Origin: Prochlorococcus sp. AG-402-K10
Lineage (GTDB): Bacteria > Cyanobacteriota > Cyanobacteriia > PCC-6307 > Cyanobiaceae
Direction: 5' to 3'
NCBI GenBank assembly: GCA_003216835.1
Contig: QCIF01000001.1
Span: 1-64,000 of the forward strand
Length of the DNA stretch: 64,000 bases
Under the pieces are notes generated by a model. It saw nothing but the letters and a program-made list of their open reading frames with translations. It had not been told where the DNA came from and ran no database searches. The translations under genes and the position numbers were made by a program. Position 1 is the stretch's first letter. The number at the start of each line of letters is the position of its first letter. Of the stretch, positions 1 through 7,320 are shown piece by piece.

Positions 1-160
1 AATAAGTTTTGAAATAATAAATAACCTTTTTCTATCCTTTTAGTACCCAAAAAAGAGAGAATAATAACGGTTATTAAAAAAATTTCTGGAGAATTTAAAC
101 CAAAAAAGTTCATCTAATTTTTATAAACTAAATATACTTTAATACATATTAAAAATAAAG

Positions 161-553
161 CTAATTATTCTCAAATGTTGGTAAATAAAGTTCCCTATTT
201 GATGCAATTAAACCCTCTTCTTTAAAAAATATCTCTAAATCCTCTAAATCTTTTATTTCAACAAAACTACCACATTTTTCTGAAATATTTTTATAAGTAA
301 ATTGCCAAAGATCCTCTAAATATTTATCATCATCAGGAAAAGCTACAAATTTTAAAAAAGTATTATTTAAAGCATATTCACTAGCAAAACCAGAATTTAA
401 TCCTTCATTTATAGCATCACAATAAACCTCTGCAAATCTTTTACCTACTGAACTTTGAGCAGTAGATAAGTCAATATTAGAGCTAGTAGCATAAACATTG
501 GTAGGAGCAATAATAAAAAGTATTGAAAGTAAAAATGAAAATAAAAACAACAA
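161..553 (-). CDS. Small exported hypothetical protein
   Basis: I do not recognise this 130-residue protein. Residues 1-22 form a hydrophobic signal peptide ending at an Ala-type cleavage site (VYA), so the mature part of about 108 residues is probably in the periplasm or thylakoid lumen. The mature part is acidic, has two cysteines (about residues 45 and 93) and no further membrane segment. It stands alone; the dihydrouridine synthase gene begins on the other strand about 155 bases beyond its start. The cysteine spacing would allow a disulfide, but this is inference. Confidence 0.6.
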   Translation of the reverse strand: MLFLFSFLLSILFIIAPTNVYATSSNIDLSTAQSSVGKRFAEVYCDAINEGLNSGFASEYALNNTFLKFVAFPDDDKYLEDLWQFTYKNISEKCGSFVEIKDLEDLEIFFKEEGLIASNRELYLPTFENN

Positions 554-707
554 AGAATAATTACCAATAACAAGATATAGATTATATAATTTAACAAAAA
601 TATTATCTAATTATGACTACTTAAAAAAGTACATATAAATTTCCTAAAGATAGAAAATAAACAAATTATACATTCTAGCTATTCATTTATAATCTATTAA
701 GATAAAG

Positions 708-1727
708 ATGAGATTAAAAATGAGCTCAAACATAAAATTGATAGGAAAAGGGATTAATAGAATAATTAAAAGTAAGGTTATGTTATCTCCTTTGGCAGGA
801 GTTACAGATAACATATTTAGGAAAATTGTTCGTAAATGGGCACCAGATTCCCTTCTTTTTACAGAAATGATAAATGCATCAAGCCTAAAGCAAGGTTTTG
901 GAAACATGAAAATTAAACAACTTGAATGCGAAAAGGGACCAGTGGGAGTGCAAATTTTCGACAATAGATTATTCGCTGTTTCTGAAGCAGCTAAACAAGC
1001 AGAAGGTTATGGAGCTTATTTAATTGATATAAATATGGGCTGTCCAGTAAAAAAAATCGCCAAAAAAGGAGGCGGTAGTGCATTAATTAAAGACCGTAAA
1101 TTAGCTATCGAATTAGTAAAAAGAATTGTAGATTCAGTTGAAATACCAGTCACTGTAAAAACAAGACTTGGATGGGATAATAAAGAAGAAAATATTGAAG
1201 ATTTTTTATTAAGACTCCAAAATGCGGGAGCATCTATGATTACATTACATGGGAGAACCAGGAAACAAGGATTTTCCGGAAAAGCCGATTGGGAAATGAT
1301 TGGGAAGCTTAAAGATAAATTAGAAATTCCATTAATTGCTAATGGAGATATAAAAGATACATCTGATGCCATAAATTGTTTAACGCAAACAAATGCTGAT
1401 GGTGTAATGATAGGAAGAGCAATACTTGGATCGCCATGGAAACTAGGAGAGATAGATTACGCATTAAAAGGAATTAAAGGTTTTAAAGAGCCAAATATTG
1501 AGGAAAAATTAATGTTAATTATTGAGCATTTAGAAGAGTTAATAAAAGAGAAGGGGGATCACGGTTTATTAATAGCTAGAAAACATATTTCATGGACCTG
1601 CAAGAATTTCTCAGGAGCCACAAAATTCCGTGAAAACTTAGTAAGATCGAATGATCATAGAGAAGTTAAAGAATTAATAAATTTAATGATTAAAACTTTA
1701 AAAAAAGAAAAAACAATATTAACTTGA
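708..1727 (+). CDS. dus: tRNA-dihydrouridine synthase (DusB-like)
   Basis: FMN-dependent enzyme that reduces uridines in the tRNA D-loop to dihydrouridine, using NADPH. The TIM-barrel signatures are in order: the FMN-site segment SPLAGVTDNIFRKI near residue 27, the catalytic-cysteine motif NMGCP (Cys112), the Lys/Arg segment VKTRLG, the LHGRTR motif near 180 and the phosphate-binding DGVMIGRAILGSPW near 235. Length (339) is typical. The ATG at 708 is used; a second ATG at 720 is an equally plausible start and would remove four residues. A DUF2470-type gene follows after 18 bases and may be co-transcribed. This is the only clear core gene in the first 11 kb. Confidence 0.93.
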   Translation: MRLKMSSNIKLIGKGINRIIKSKVMLSPLAGVTDNIFRKIVRKWAPDSLLFTEMINASSLKQGFGNMKIKQLECEKGPVGVQIFDNRLFAVSEAAKQAEGYGAYLIDINMGCPVKKIAKKGGGSALIKDRKLAIELVKRIVDSVEIPVTVKTRLGWDNKEENIEDFLLRLQNAGASMITLHGRTRKQGFSGKADWEMIGKLKDKLEIPLIANGDIKDTSDAINCLTQTNADGVMIGRAILGSPWKLGEIDYALKGIKGFKEPNIEEKLMLIIEHLEELIKEKGDHGLLIARKHISWTCKNFSGATKFRENLVRSNDHREVKELINLMIKTLKKEKTILT

Positions 1728-1745
1728 AGAATAATTTATAATTAA

Positions 1746-2000
1746 ATGAAAATAATTAGTTCAACAGTAAGTAAAAGAATTTGTGATCATATGAATAAGG
1801 ATCACCTTGAATCAGTTCATAAATACCTTATACATTATGGGAAAATAGTGAATTTCAAACATGCATATATGGAAGAAATTAATAACAAATTCATGAAGAT
1901 TAAATATGACGAAAATTCAGCAATTATAAATTTTAAAAATGAAATATCAGAAGATGATATTCATTCAACATTAGTAGCAATGATAAAAGATATTGAATAA
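1746..2000 (+). CDS. DUF2470-type small protein
   Basis: An 84-residue protein that begins with a stretch like the DUF2470 domain: RICDHMNKDHLESVHKY resembles the conserved 'hMN.dH...l..y' pattern. This domain is also found at the C-terminus of HugZ-type heme-binding proteins and of some chloroplast proteins. The two histidines of the HMNKDH motif (residues 15 and 20) are present. A heme or tetrapyrrole link is suggested only by the family. The gene lies 18 bases after dus on the same strand, so the two may share a transcript. Confidence 0.7.
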   Translation: MKIISSTVSKRICDHMNKDHLESVHKYLIHYGKIVNFKHAYMEEINNKFMKIKYDENSAIINFKNEISEDDIHSTLVAMIKDIE

Positions 2001-2034
2001 ATAAAATTTGATATTTAAGTAAGGAAAGATTTAA

Positions 2035-2196
2035 TTATTTTTTTTCATAGTAATCCGTAATTTTTTTACAGTCTTCAAAGGAAAGCATACTTAATCTCGA
2101 AGATGCTTTACAATTTAATATTGCACAAATAGCTAACAAATCCGAACTGTCTACATTAAGTGCTTCTGAAAGTTCTAATACTCTAAGTCCTTTCAT
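2035..2196 (-). CDS. Small protein resembling the IF-2 N-terminal domain
   Basis: A 53-residue ORF. It opens MKGLRVLELSEALNV, followed by SSDLLAICAILN and LSMLSFEDCKKITDYY. This order (L..LS.ALNV.S.DLL.ic..L.....s....ls.e.c.kI) resembles the small helical IF2_N module found at the start of translation initiation factor IF-2 and in some small bacterial proteins. Here it stands alone, with three cysteines. The free-standing form could be a small nucleic-acid- or protein-binding factor; the function is unknown. The opposite-strand DUF2470 gene ends 34 bases away, so the two genes converge. Confidence 0.55.
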   Translation of the reverse strand: MKGLRVLELSEALNVDSSDLLAICAILNCKASSRLSMLSFEDCKKITDYYEKK

Positions 2197-2244
2197 AATT
2201 TATAAAAAACGTTTCTTTTGGGATTAGCATTTTAAATTTATTTT

Positions 2245-2568
2245 CTAATCCTTTCCAAAACCGGCAACAAATGGGAATGTTTGATCATCACCGAATATAT
2301 CTTTTAAGGAAGGTTTTGGTTTCTCAATTTTATTGTTTGGATCTTCTTTTATTTCTTCTATTTCTTTAGAAGTTTTATTTTCTATATTATTTTCTATATT
2401 ATTTTCTTGATTATTTTCTAGATTATTTTCTAGATTATTTTCTATATTATTTTCTATATTATTTTCTATATTATATCCAATATTATTGTCTATATCTTCT
2501 GCAAAAAGTTCACCAACAGTGAAAAATACTGATAAAACAATTACGAATAATAAAACAATCCTTTTCAT
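2245..2568 (-). CDS. Exported Asn/Glu-repeat protein
   Basis: A 107-residue protein with a signal peptide (residues 1-23, ending LFA), then an acidic stretch, then about ten repeats of a four-residue unit N-[IL]-E-N (about residues 28-64), then a Lys/Glu/Pro-rich linker and a short C-terminal segment FGDDQTFPFVAGFGKD. The repeat is encoded by a 12-base tandem array. I do not recognise a family. The low-complexity middle suggests an extended linker, and the conserved-looking tail may be the functional part. Copy number of the repeat should vary between strains without changing the frame. Confidence 0.55.
   Translation of the reverse strand: MKRIVLLFVIVLSVFFTVGELFAEDIDNNIGYNIENNIENNIENNLENNLENNQENNIENNIENKTSKEIEEIKEDPNNKIEKPKPSLKDIFGDDQTFPFVAGFGKD
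2377..2496. repeat. 12-bp tandem minisatellite inside a coding region
   Basis: Eight near-identical copies of the 12-base unit ATTTTCTATATT (variants CTTGATT and CTAGATT) run head to tail from 2377 to 2472. Two degenerate copies follow to 2496. On the minus strand the unit encodes the N-[ILQ]-E-N repeats of the exported protein at 2245-2568. The unit length is a multiple of three, so slippage changes protein length but not frame. Confidence 0.9.
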
Positions 2569-2673
2569 AGAAAAAATTTAATTACTACTATTCTGATATG
2601 CCCAGAAAGTTAATTGTAAAAAATTTATTATTTGAATACAAAACTAAATAAATAAAATTTTCTCTAAAAAAAT

Positions 2674-2880
2674 CTATTTACTTAACTTATTTCTATTCAG
2701 AAATCTCATAAAAAAATAGATTCCAATTATTAAAAGAATTGCCATTGAGTATTGATATAGAAATACATAAACGAGATATACCAAAAAAGGAAATAAACAG
2801 GCTCTTTTAAAATTTATCTTTTGCTTTGGCGACATTTTTCTCCAATTTAAATATTCTTCCCACTGAAATATCTTTTTCAT
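2674..2880 (-). CDS. Small single- or double-span membrane protein
   Basis: Taken from the ATG at 2880 (68 residues, MKKIFQWEEYLNWRKMSP...). A longer reading from 2910 adds the basic peptide MFNRKYRGRK. A cationic N-terminal part is followed by two closely spaced hydrophobic stretches (about residues 28-58) and a basic tail. No family is recognised. It is similar in style to the other small membrane proteins in this part of the window and is probably a real but poorly characterised gene. Confidence 0.5.
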   Translation of the reverse strand: MKKIFQWEEYLNWRKMSPKQKINFKRACLFPFLVYLVYVFLYQYSMAILLIIGIYFFMRFLNRNKLSK

Positions 2881-3025
2881 TTTTCTTCCTCTATATTTTC
2901 TATTAAACATAAATTTATAAATATAAATAGAATTATTTTTATTTTAATTAAGAATAATCATAAGCAATATAATTTATAGTATTTATTTGTTTATAAATAT
3001 AAAAATATAGTTTTTAAATTTAAAT

Positions 3026-3448
3026 ATGAAATCGAAATCAGTTTGGAAAATAAATAAAATTGTACTGCCACAAAATTCAGATCATGCTGGAGTTATGTGG
3101 CATGGAAATTATTTTAATTGGCTTGAAGAAGCACGAATAAATGCCCTTTCCCAAGTTGGCTTAAATTACTTTGATCTAACACAAAGAGGGATTGATTTGC
3201 CTTTAATCAATTCTTCCATAAAATACATCAAGCCATTATATCTAGGTGATAAAATAATAATTGAAAGCATTTTTAATATAAGCAAAAGTCCCAAAATAAA
3301 TGTAAATTCAAAATTTCTAAACGATAAAAAAGAGGTTTTAACTACTGCAGAAGTAAATATGGTTTTAATAAATAAAGATAATTTCTCTATTATAAGAAGA
3401 AGGCCTGAATTTTTATCAAAAGCATTTAAGAAATTAAATTCTTACTAA
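3026..3448 (+). CDS. Hotdog-fold acyl-CoA thioesterase (YbgC / DHNA-CoA type)
   Basis: A 140-residue single hotdog domain. Near residue 20 the segment DHAGVMWHGNYFNWLEEAR matches the 4-hydroxybenzoyl-CoA thioesterase pattern D.aG..yhgnYl.w.e.aR, including the catalytic acid (Asp at the start of the motif) and the His/Asn pair. The central long helix and the strands ending in AEVNMVLIN fit the family. In cyanobacteria a member of this family hydrolyses 1,4-dihydroxy-2-naphthoyl-CoA in phylloquinone synthesis. That role is plausible here, but the neighbourhood gives no support. Other acyl-CoA substrates remain possible. Confidence 0.8.
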   Translation: MKSKSVWKINKIVLPQNSDHAGVMWHGNYFNWLEEARINALSQVGLNYFDLTQRGIDLPLINSSIKYIKPLYLGDKIIIESIFNISKSPKINVNSKFLNDKKEVLTTAEVNMVLINKDNFSIIRRRPEFLSKAFKKLNSY

Positions 3449-3588
3449 CTAAAAGCAGTAATTACTATATTGTGCAGCTCTGAAAATATTTAAATGATTC
3501 TATAAAATAAATTTAGATATATTAAAAAAAACAGAAAAATCAATACTTAAAATTTAATTGCTTATAATTCAATTAGATATAATTTAAG

Positions 3589-3840
3589 ATGGCAATCTAT
3601 CTAAAAATAACTAACCCAACAGAGGTAGTAAAAAAAAAGACATCAAAATGGCTTACAGATATTACACCTAAAAGAATTGATAGAAAGCTTGTTGAAGACG
3701 AAGTAATAAAAGGTATTATTGATCAATTAACTTTAGAAGGAATTAAAGGAGAAATATCAGCGATAAATGGTATTGAATTAAAAGATTCTAAATTAATTAC
3801 AAAAAATAATTTTGTAATAAGAAAAACCAAAACTTTTTGA
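3589..3840 (+). CDS. Conserved-looking hypothetical protein
   Basis: An 83-residue basic protein beginning MAIYLKITNPTEVVKKK. It has mixed charge, no membrane segment, no cysteines and no motif I recognise. It lies 22 bases before the membrane-anchored Mrr-type nuclease on the same strand, so the two may form a small operon. A role with the nuclease can only be guessed from position. Confidence 0.5.
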   Translation: MAIYLKITNPTEVVKKKTSKWLTDITPKRIDRKLVEDEVIKGIIDQLTLEGIKGEISAINGIELKDSKLITKNNFVIRKTKTF

Positions 3841-3862
3841 CTTCTAAATATTGTATATTTTC

Positions 3863-4735
3863 ATGATAAATATTTTTATTCTATTTATTATATTTCTAAT
3901 TTTCATCTCTTTTAAAATAGTTAAAAATTACTTAAAAAACAAGAAAAGGCTTAAATTAAATAATGCTCTGAATGCAAATTATTTTATTCAAGTAATTACT
4001 AACTTAATAGAAGAAAATAAATATAATTTATTAGAAGAAAGGATAAGACTAATTAATATAGATGCATACGGAAATGAAGATCTAAATAAGTGGATTGGCA
4101 ATCCTCCGCTTGATCCTAAAACTATAGAGTTAAATATTAAAAGTGGTTCTAAGAAATTTAAAGAAGGAATTCCATACTTTTGGGAAAAAGTTATTATAAA
4201 AAAATTTGAAACCCCAGAATTGTTTTTCGATAAGTGGAGATCATATGTACTTGTTAATCCCACTATTGATGATGAAATACTTGGTCAAAGAAGACAACTT
4301 GAAATTGATGATTGGTTTGTATTTATAGCGAGTCAAATAGAGAAATCATGCTTAAACATATTAAAAAATAATTCTTTAAAGAAAACCAATGAAAATTATA
4401 ACAAAGGTATTAATTTTGAAAATAAATGTATGGAAATACTGAAGACTTCTGGCTGGAAAGTTAAAGAAACGCCATGTTCAGGAGATCAAGGAGTTGATCT
4501 AATTGCCTCAATAGATGGATTTAGAGTATGTATTCAATGTAAAAATCATGAAAAAGCTATAGGGAACAAAGCTGTTCAGGAAATTTCTGCTGGAAAATTA
4601 TATTGGAAAGGAACTCATGCAGTATTAGTATCAAAATCAGGATTTACAAAAGCTGCTCAAAAGCTGGCAAATGCAAATAACGTAGAATTAATACATGAAT
4701 CGGAACTAAAAGATTTAAAAAAATTTATTAATTAA
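3863..4735 (+). CDS. Membrane-anchored Mrr-type endonuclease-domain protein
   Basis: A 290-residue protein from the ATG at 3863; a TTG four codons upstream is possible. Residues 2-20 form one hydrophobic helix followed by a very basic stretch, so the rest should face the cytoplasm. Residues of about 90-170 contain a region of unknown type (WIGNPPLDPKTIEL...). The last 100 residues are an Mrr-like PD-(D/E)XK domain: FENKCMEILK helix with Glu, then SGDQGVDLIAS (catalytic Asp), then VCIQCKNHEKAIGNKAVQEI (the QxK motif) and the HAVLVSKSGFT strand. All key residues are present. This domain occurs in restriction enzymes for methylated DNA and in DNA-repair proteins. No methylase or helicase gene is nearby. 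Confidence 0.75.
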   Translation: MINIFILFIIFLIFISFKIVKNYLKNKKRLKLNNALNANYFIQVITNLIEENKYNLLEERIRLINIDAYGNEDLNKWIGNPPLDPKTIELNIKSGSKKFKEGIPYFWEKVIIKKFETPELFFDKWRSYVLVNPTIDDEILGQRRQLEIDDWFVFIASQIEKSCLNILKNNSLKKTNENYNKGINFENKCMEILKTSGWKVKETPCSGDQGVDLIASIDGFRVCIQCKNHEKAIGNKAVQEISAGKLYWKGTHAVLVSKSGFTKAAQKLANANNVELIHESELKDLKKFIN

Positions 4736-4781
4736 ATTTCATATTAACTATATAAGTTATATTTATAAAAAAATTATTTTT

Positions 4782-4907
4782 ATGGACTATACAAAAATTT
4801 TTTTAATCTTAGGATTTAGTATCGCAATATATATAGTTTTTTTATTCTTAGGTTTTTTACTTAGAGATAAGAACTTAATCGCACAGAGTATTAAAAAAGA
4901 AAAGTAA
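4782..4907 (+). CDS. Tiny single-span membrane protein (41 aa)
   Basis: ATG at 4782. Residues 4-27 form one hydrophobic helix (IFLILGFSIAIYIVFLFLGF) followed by a polar tail RDKNLIAQSIKKEK. This size and layout resemble small photosystem or cytochrome-complex subunits, but no specific family is recognised. It lies 46 bases after the nuclease gene on the same strand. Confidence is limited by its length. Confidence 0.4.
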   Translation: MDYTKIFLILGFSIAIYIVFLFLGFLLRDKNLIAQSIKKEK

Positions 4908-5042
4908 CAACTTTTCAACTACATTCTTACGAAAGGAAGTTTATTTCTTTTTGCGCATAATTTATAAAAATTTAAAAAATAACAATAAAATAAGTTGATA
5001 TTTTAAAAACATCACAAATTTAAATAGAAATAAAATTTATAT

Positions 5043-5336
5043 ATGAAAAAGATATCTAGATTTTTAAAAAGTTTTTTTTTCATATCTATTTGGTTGATGA
5101 TATCTTCATATTTCATTGATTTTTGGAATACCTTTCATTGGGAATATATTTATCTGAATTTAAACTCAATCTTTGACAAAGATTTATGGTTAATTTTAAA
5201 AAGAAATTTATATGGAATAGATATTGGATATTGGTTAGAAGAAGCATTAAAATTCATTTCATATGAAATACCAAAGGAGTCGTTTAAATATTTGCCCATA
5301 TATTATTTTTTAAAGTGTATTTGGATTAAAAAATAA
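5043..5336 (+). CDS. Small membrane-associated hypothetical protein
   Basis: A 97-residue protein with a basic N-terminus, one hydrophobic segment (about residues 11-26), then an aromatic-rich region with many Trp, Tyr and Phe and a basic end. The first 30 residues could also be an uncleaved signal anchor. I do not recognise the family. It stands alone between two intergenic regions of more than 100 bases. Confidence 0.45.
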   Translation: MKKISRFLKSFFFISIWLMISSYFIDFWNTFHWEYIYLNLNSIFDKDLWLILKRNLYGIDIGYWLEEALKFISYEIPKESFKYLPIYYFLKCIWIKK

Positions 5337-5464
5337 ACTTTCATTTTAAATATTTAATAAATTCATCTAATTGTTCTTAGAGTTCAATCTAAAATTTATA
5401 GAAAATTGAAAAGTGAACGAATACTCAACCATATGCTATATTCTAGCCAGTATATGTTGATTTG

Positions 5465-5749
5465 ATGACAAAGAGCTACTGGCTAAAAAAAATCTCAATA
5501 GGAAACTCAGATCAATTTCTGGAATATATAAGAACGGTTTTACCATGGATAAAATCCGTTGGGGGGAAAATAGTAAAAAGAGATATAATACAAGAATCTA
5601 ATTCAAGTAAATGGGATGGTGGACAATTAGGTTTAGTAATAGAATTTGAATCAAAGCTTGTTGCTAAAAAAGCTTTTTATTCAGAGGTTTTTCAGAATTA
5701 CCTCTATTCAAGAAATTTACTGGAACTTGTTACTATCAGTACTCTTTAA
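5465..5749 (+). CDS. DUF1330-type protein
   Basis: 94 residues from the ATG at 5465 (a TTG lies one codon upstream). The pattern YWLKKISIGNSDQFLEYIRTVLPWIKSVGGKIVKRD fits the ferredoxin-like dimeric alpha/beta-barrel fold of DUF1330, and LVIEFESKLVAKKAFYSEVFQ matches the family's second half (l..FpS...A...y.s..yq). Biochemical function of the family is not known. A TATATT element about 25 bases before the start could be its -10 box. Confidence 0.7.
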   Translation: MTKSYWLKKISIGNSDQFLEYIRTVLPWIKSVGGKIVKRDIIQESNSSKWDGGQLGLVIEFESKLVAKKAFYSEVFQNYLYSRNLLELVTISTL

Positions 5750-6074
5750 AAATAGATTTCTCACAAAACTCCTTAAAATTTTAAAAAGAAAAAGAATTAA
5801 TAAATTATAATTTTTTTAATATTTGCAATCTAATTAAACATGGAATATTAAAATAGTTGATTTATAAAGTTGGAAGTTATTTAGGTGATCTACACCTTAT
5901 CTAGGCTGGAATAATAATGTATTAAGACATTTTATAAGAAATATACCTTAATAACTTAATAAGTTTAAGTCATTTTTAAAGAAGTATTGGTTTAATAATT
6001 AATCTGAAAAGTTAATTAAAGCTATCTTATAAAGGTTAGGAAGGAATATATTCCAAAAAATTGTTTATAAAAAT
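5750..6074. other. Intergenic stretch without a recognised gene
   Basis: I see no credible ORF in either strand. A short inverted repeat (AGGTG-ATCTA-CACCT) lies near 5890, followed by a somewhat GC-richer patch for this region (TATCTAGGCTGG), and could belong to an untranslated RNA or a decayed element. There is no clear T-tract terminator beside it. Confidence 0.3.
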
Positions 6075-6254
6075 TTAAAAGATATCAAGAGTTTTTAAAT
6101 AATAATAACCACCTATTAAGACAGGTAATAATATTCCAATAAAAAGAAAAAAAGATTTTCTTGATTCTCCTGGTGAAATGGGAGTTATTTCAGGTTCAAT
6201 TGCAAATCCATTTTGCCTTCCTCCACTTTCAGTAGTATATCCTTTTTTATTCAT
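6075..6254 (-). CDS. ssl1498-family light-harvesting-like small protein
   Basis: A 59-residue protein. Its N-terminal part, YTTESGGRQNGFAIEPEI, closely follows the YTTE.GGRLNNFA.EPK pattern of the cyanobacterial ssl1498 family, as I remember it. A single membrane helix follows (about residues 36-52, FLFIGILLPVLIGGYYY). The family is annotated as light-harvesting-like and is expected in the thylakoid membrane with a cytoplasmic N-terminus. Its biochemical role is not established. No partner gene lies next to it. Confidence 0.75.
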   Translation of the reverse strand: MNKKGYTTESGGRQNGFAIEPEITPISPGESRKSFFLFIGILLPVLIGGYYYLKTLDIF

Positions 6255-6337
6255 GAAAATTAAAAACTCACCTGATTATCCCATGAATAAATTTTTTCAA
6301 TAAATATTTTTACATTTAGAATTATCTTCTTAATTAT

Positions 6338-6577
6338 TTAATAATTAATTTCATACTTTGATCTTAATTTAGCTGCATTTTTAAGTAAAAAAAGAAATTC
6401 TTTTCTTCCATTTTCATATTTAGCTTGACTAATTAATTCAGTATATTTTTTTTTAATTTCTTTTTTTTTCAATTTACCTTTTATTTTTTTTAATATTATA
6501 ATTTGAATTAAATATAATTTTGTATAAAAAGTATCAAAATAAATTCTTAATTTTATTAAATACTCATGTAAAAACAC
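6338..6577 (-). CDS. Small basic hypothetical protein
   Basis: A 79-residue, strongly basic ORF with a hydrophobic-aromatic N-terminal half, a poly-Lys segment around residues 33-44 and a C-terminal helix (EFLFLLKNAAKLRSKYEINY). No family is recognised. The Lys run comes from an A-rich stretch, and such composition can arise by chance in this DNA, so coding status is uncertain. Confidence 0.35.
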   Translation of the reverse strand: MFLHEYLIKLRIYFDTFYTKLYLIQIIILKKIKGKLKKKEIKKKYTELISQAKYENGRKEFLFLLKNAAKLRSKYEINY

Positions 6578-6624
6578 ATGATTGATTTGCTTTCATTTTC
6601 CATAATAATTTGATATTCGTTAAC

Positions 6625-6804
6625 TTATTTATAGTAATTAACTAAGTCTATTATTAATATCGCTAATAAAAAAAAACCTAATATAATTGGCAAATATGGA
6701 AATTTATTCAAGATTCTATTCAATTTTACTTTAGATTCATTATTATCTATTCTCTTTTCTCTTGGAGGTAAACCCATCTCTTCTCTTCTTTTTGCTTCTC
6801 CCAT
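6625..6804 (-). CDS. DUF2839-like small membrane protein
   Basis: 59 residues from the ATG at 6804, which begins MGEAKRREEMGLPPREKR. The MGEAKRR opening is the hallmark of a cyanobacterial family (DUF2839 and relatives). One membrane helix follows (about residues 38-55). A longer reading adds MCLN upstream but would spoil the family start. Function is unknown. Confidence 0.65.
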   Translation of the reverse strand: MGEAKRREEMGLPPREKRIDNNESKVKLNRILNKFPYLPIILGFFLLAILIIDLVNYYK

Positions 6805-6929
6805 GTTTAAACACAATTTAAATTTATATTATATATAGGGTATTACTTATGTTTAGGAAACAACTAATATTAACTTTAGTTAATTAAAAATATATTTTCG
6901 TTATATTAGAACATATCTTCAAAAAAATA

Positions 6930-7037
6930 ATGAGAGAAGTTGTTTGGTCAGTAAATATAATGATTGCTATTCTAATCACTGGCATAATTTGGGTTCTATA
7001 TTACATTTTTACTTATGATCAGGAATATACCTCTTAA
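6930..7037 (+). CDS. Tiny single-span membrane protein (35 aa)
   Basis: ATG at 6930. The peptide MREVVWSVNIMIAILITGIIW and onward is one membrane helix with a short polar tail ending DQEYTS. It is six bases upstream of the Nif11-type gene on the same strand, which suggests coupling. No family is recognised; it is too short for certainty. Confidence 0.4.
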   Translation: MREVVWSVNIMIAILITGIIWVLYYIFTYDQEYTS

Positions 7038-7042
7038 ATGTA

Positions 7043-7222
7043 ATGTCTGATAAAGACCTAAAGAAATTTTTAAAAAAAATAGAGCAATTAAATCTTATTG
7101 CCCAGCTTGTAAAAGAAAATCCTCAAAAAAGAAGAGAGTTATCAAGATGCAAGAATCATGAAGAAGTAATTAACTTAACTACCAAATGGGGATATGAAAT
7201 TGGCAAAAGATGGGGCGAATAA
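7043..7222 (+). CDS. Nif11-domain small protein
   Basis: 59 residues. The order LKKFLKKIEQLNLIAQLVKE, then a short basic linker, then NHEEVINLTTKWGYEIGKRW matches the Nif11 domain (f...l..d..L...l......eev..lA...Gye.). In marine cyanobacteria Nif11 modules serve as leader peptides of prochlorosin lanthipeptides. Here the reading ends at the domain: there is no Gly-Gly cleavage site and no Cys/Ser/Thr-rich core. It is therefore more likely a free-standing Nif11 protein than a precursor. No lanthipeptide synthetase is visible in the window. Confidence 0.7.
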   Translation: MSDKDLKKFLKKIEQLNLIAQLVKENPQKRRELSRCKNHEEVINLTTKWGYEIGKRWGE

Positions 7223-7320
7223 TTAATTTAAATTTTATTAACAGGATTATGAAATTTAACATTGAGTCATAAATTTAATTTCTAGAATCTTCACATAAAA
7301 ATTGTAATTAAATTCTAATT

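Noticed and set aside
683-964. Open frame of 93 codons on the minus strand
   Set aside because: It lies entirely opposite the dihydrouridine synthase gene, which has clear motifs; a shadow.
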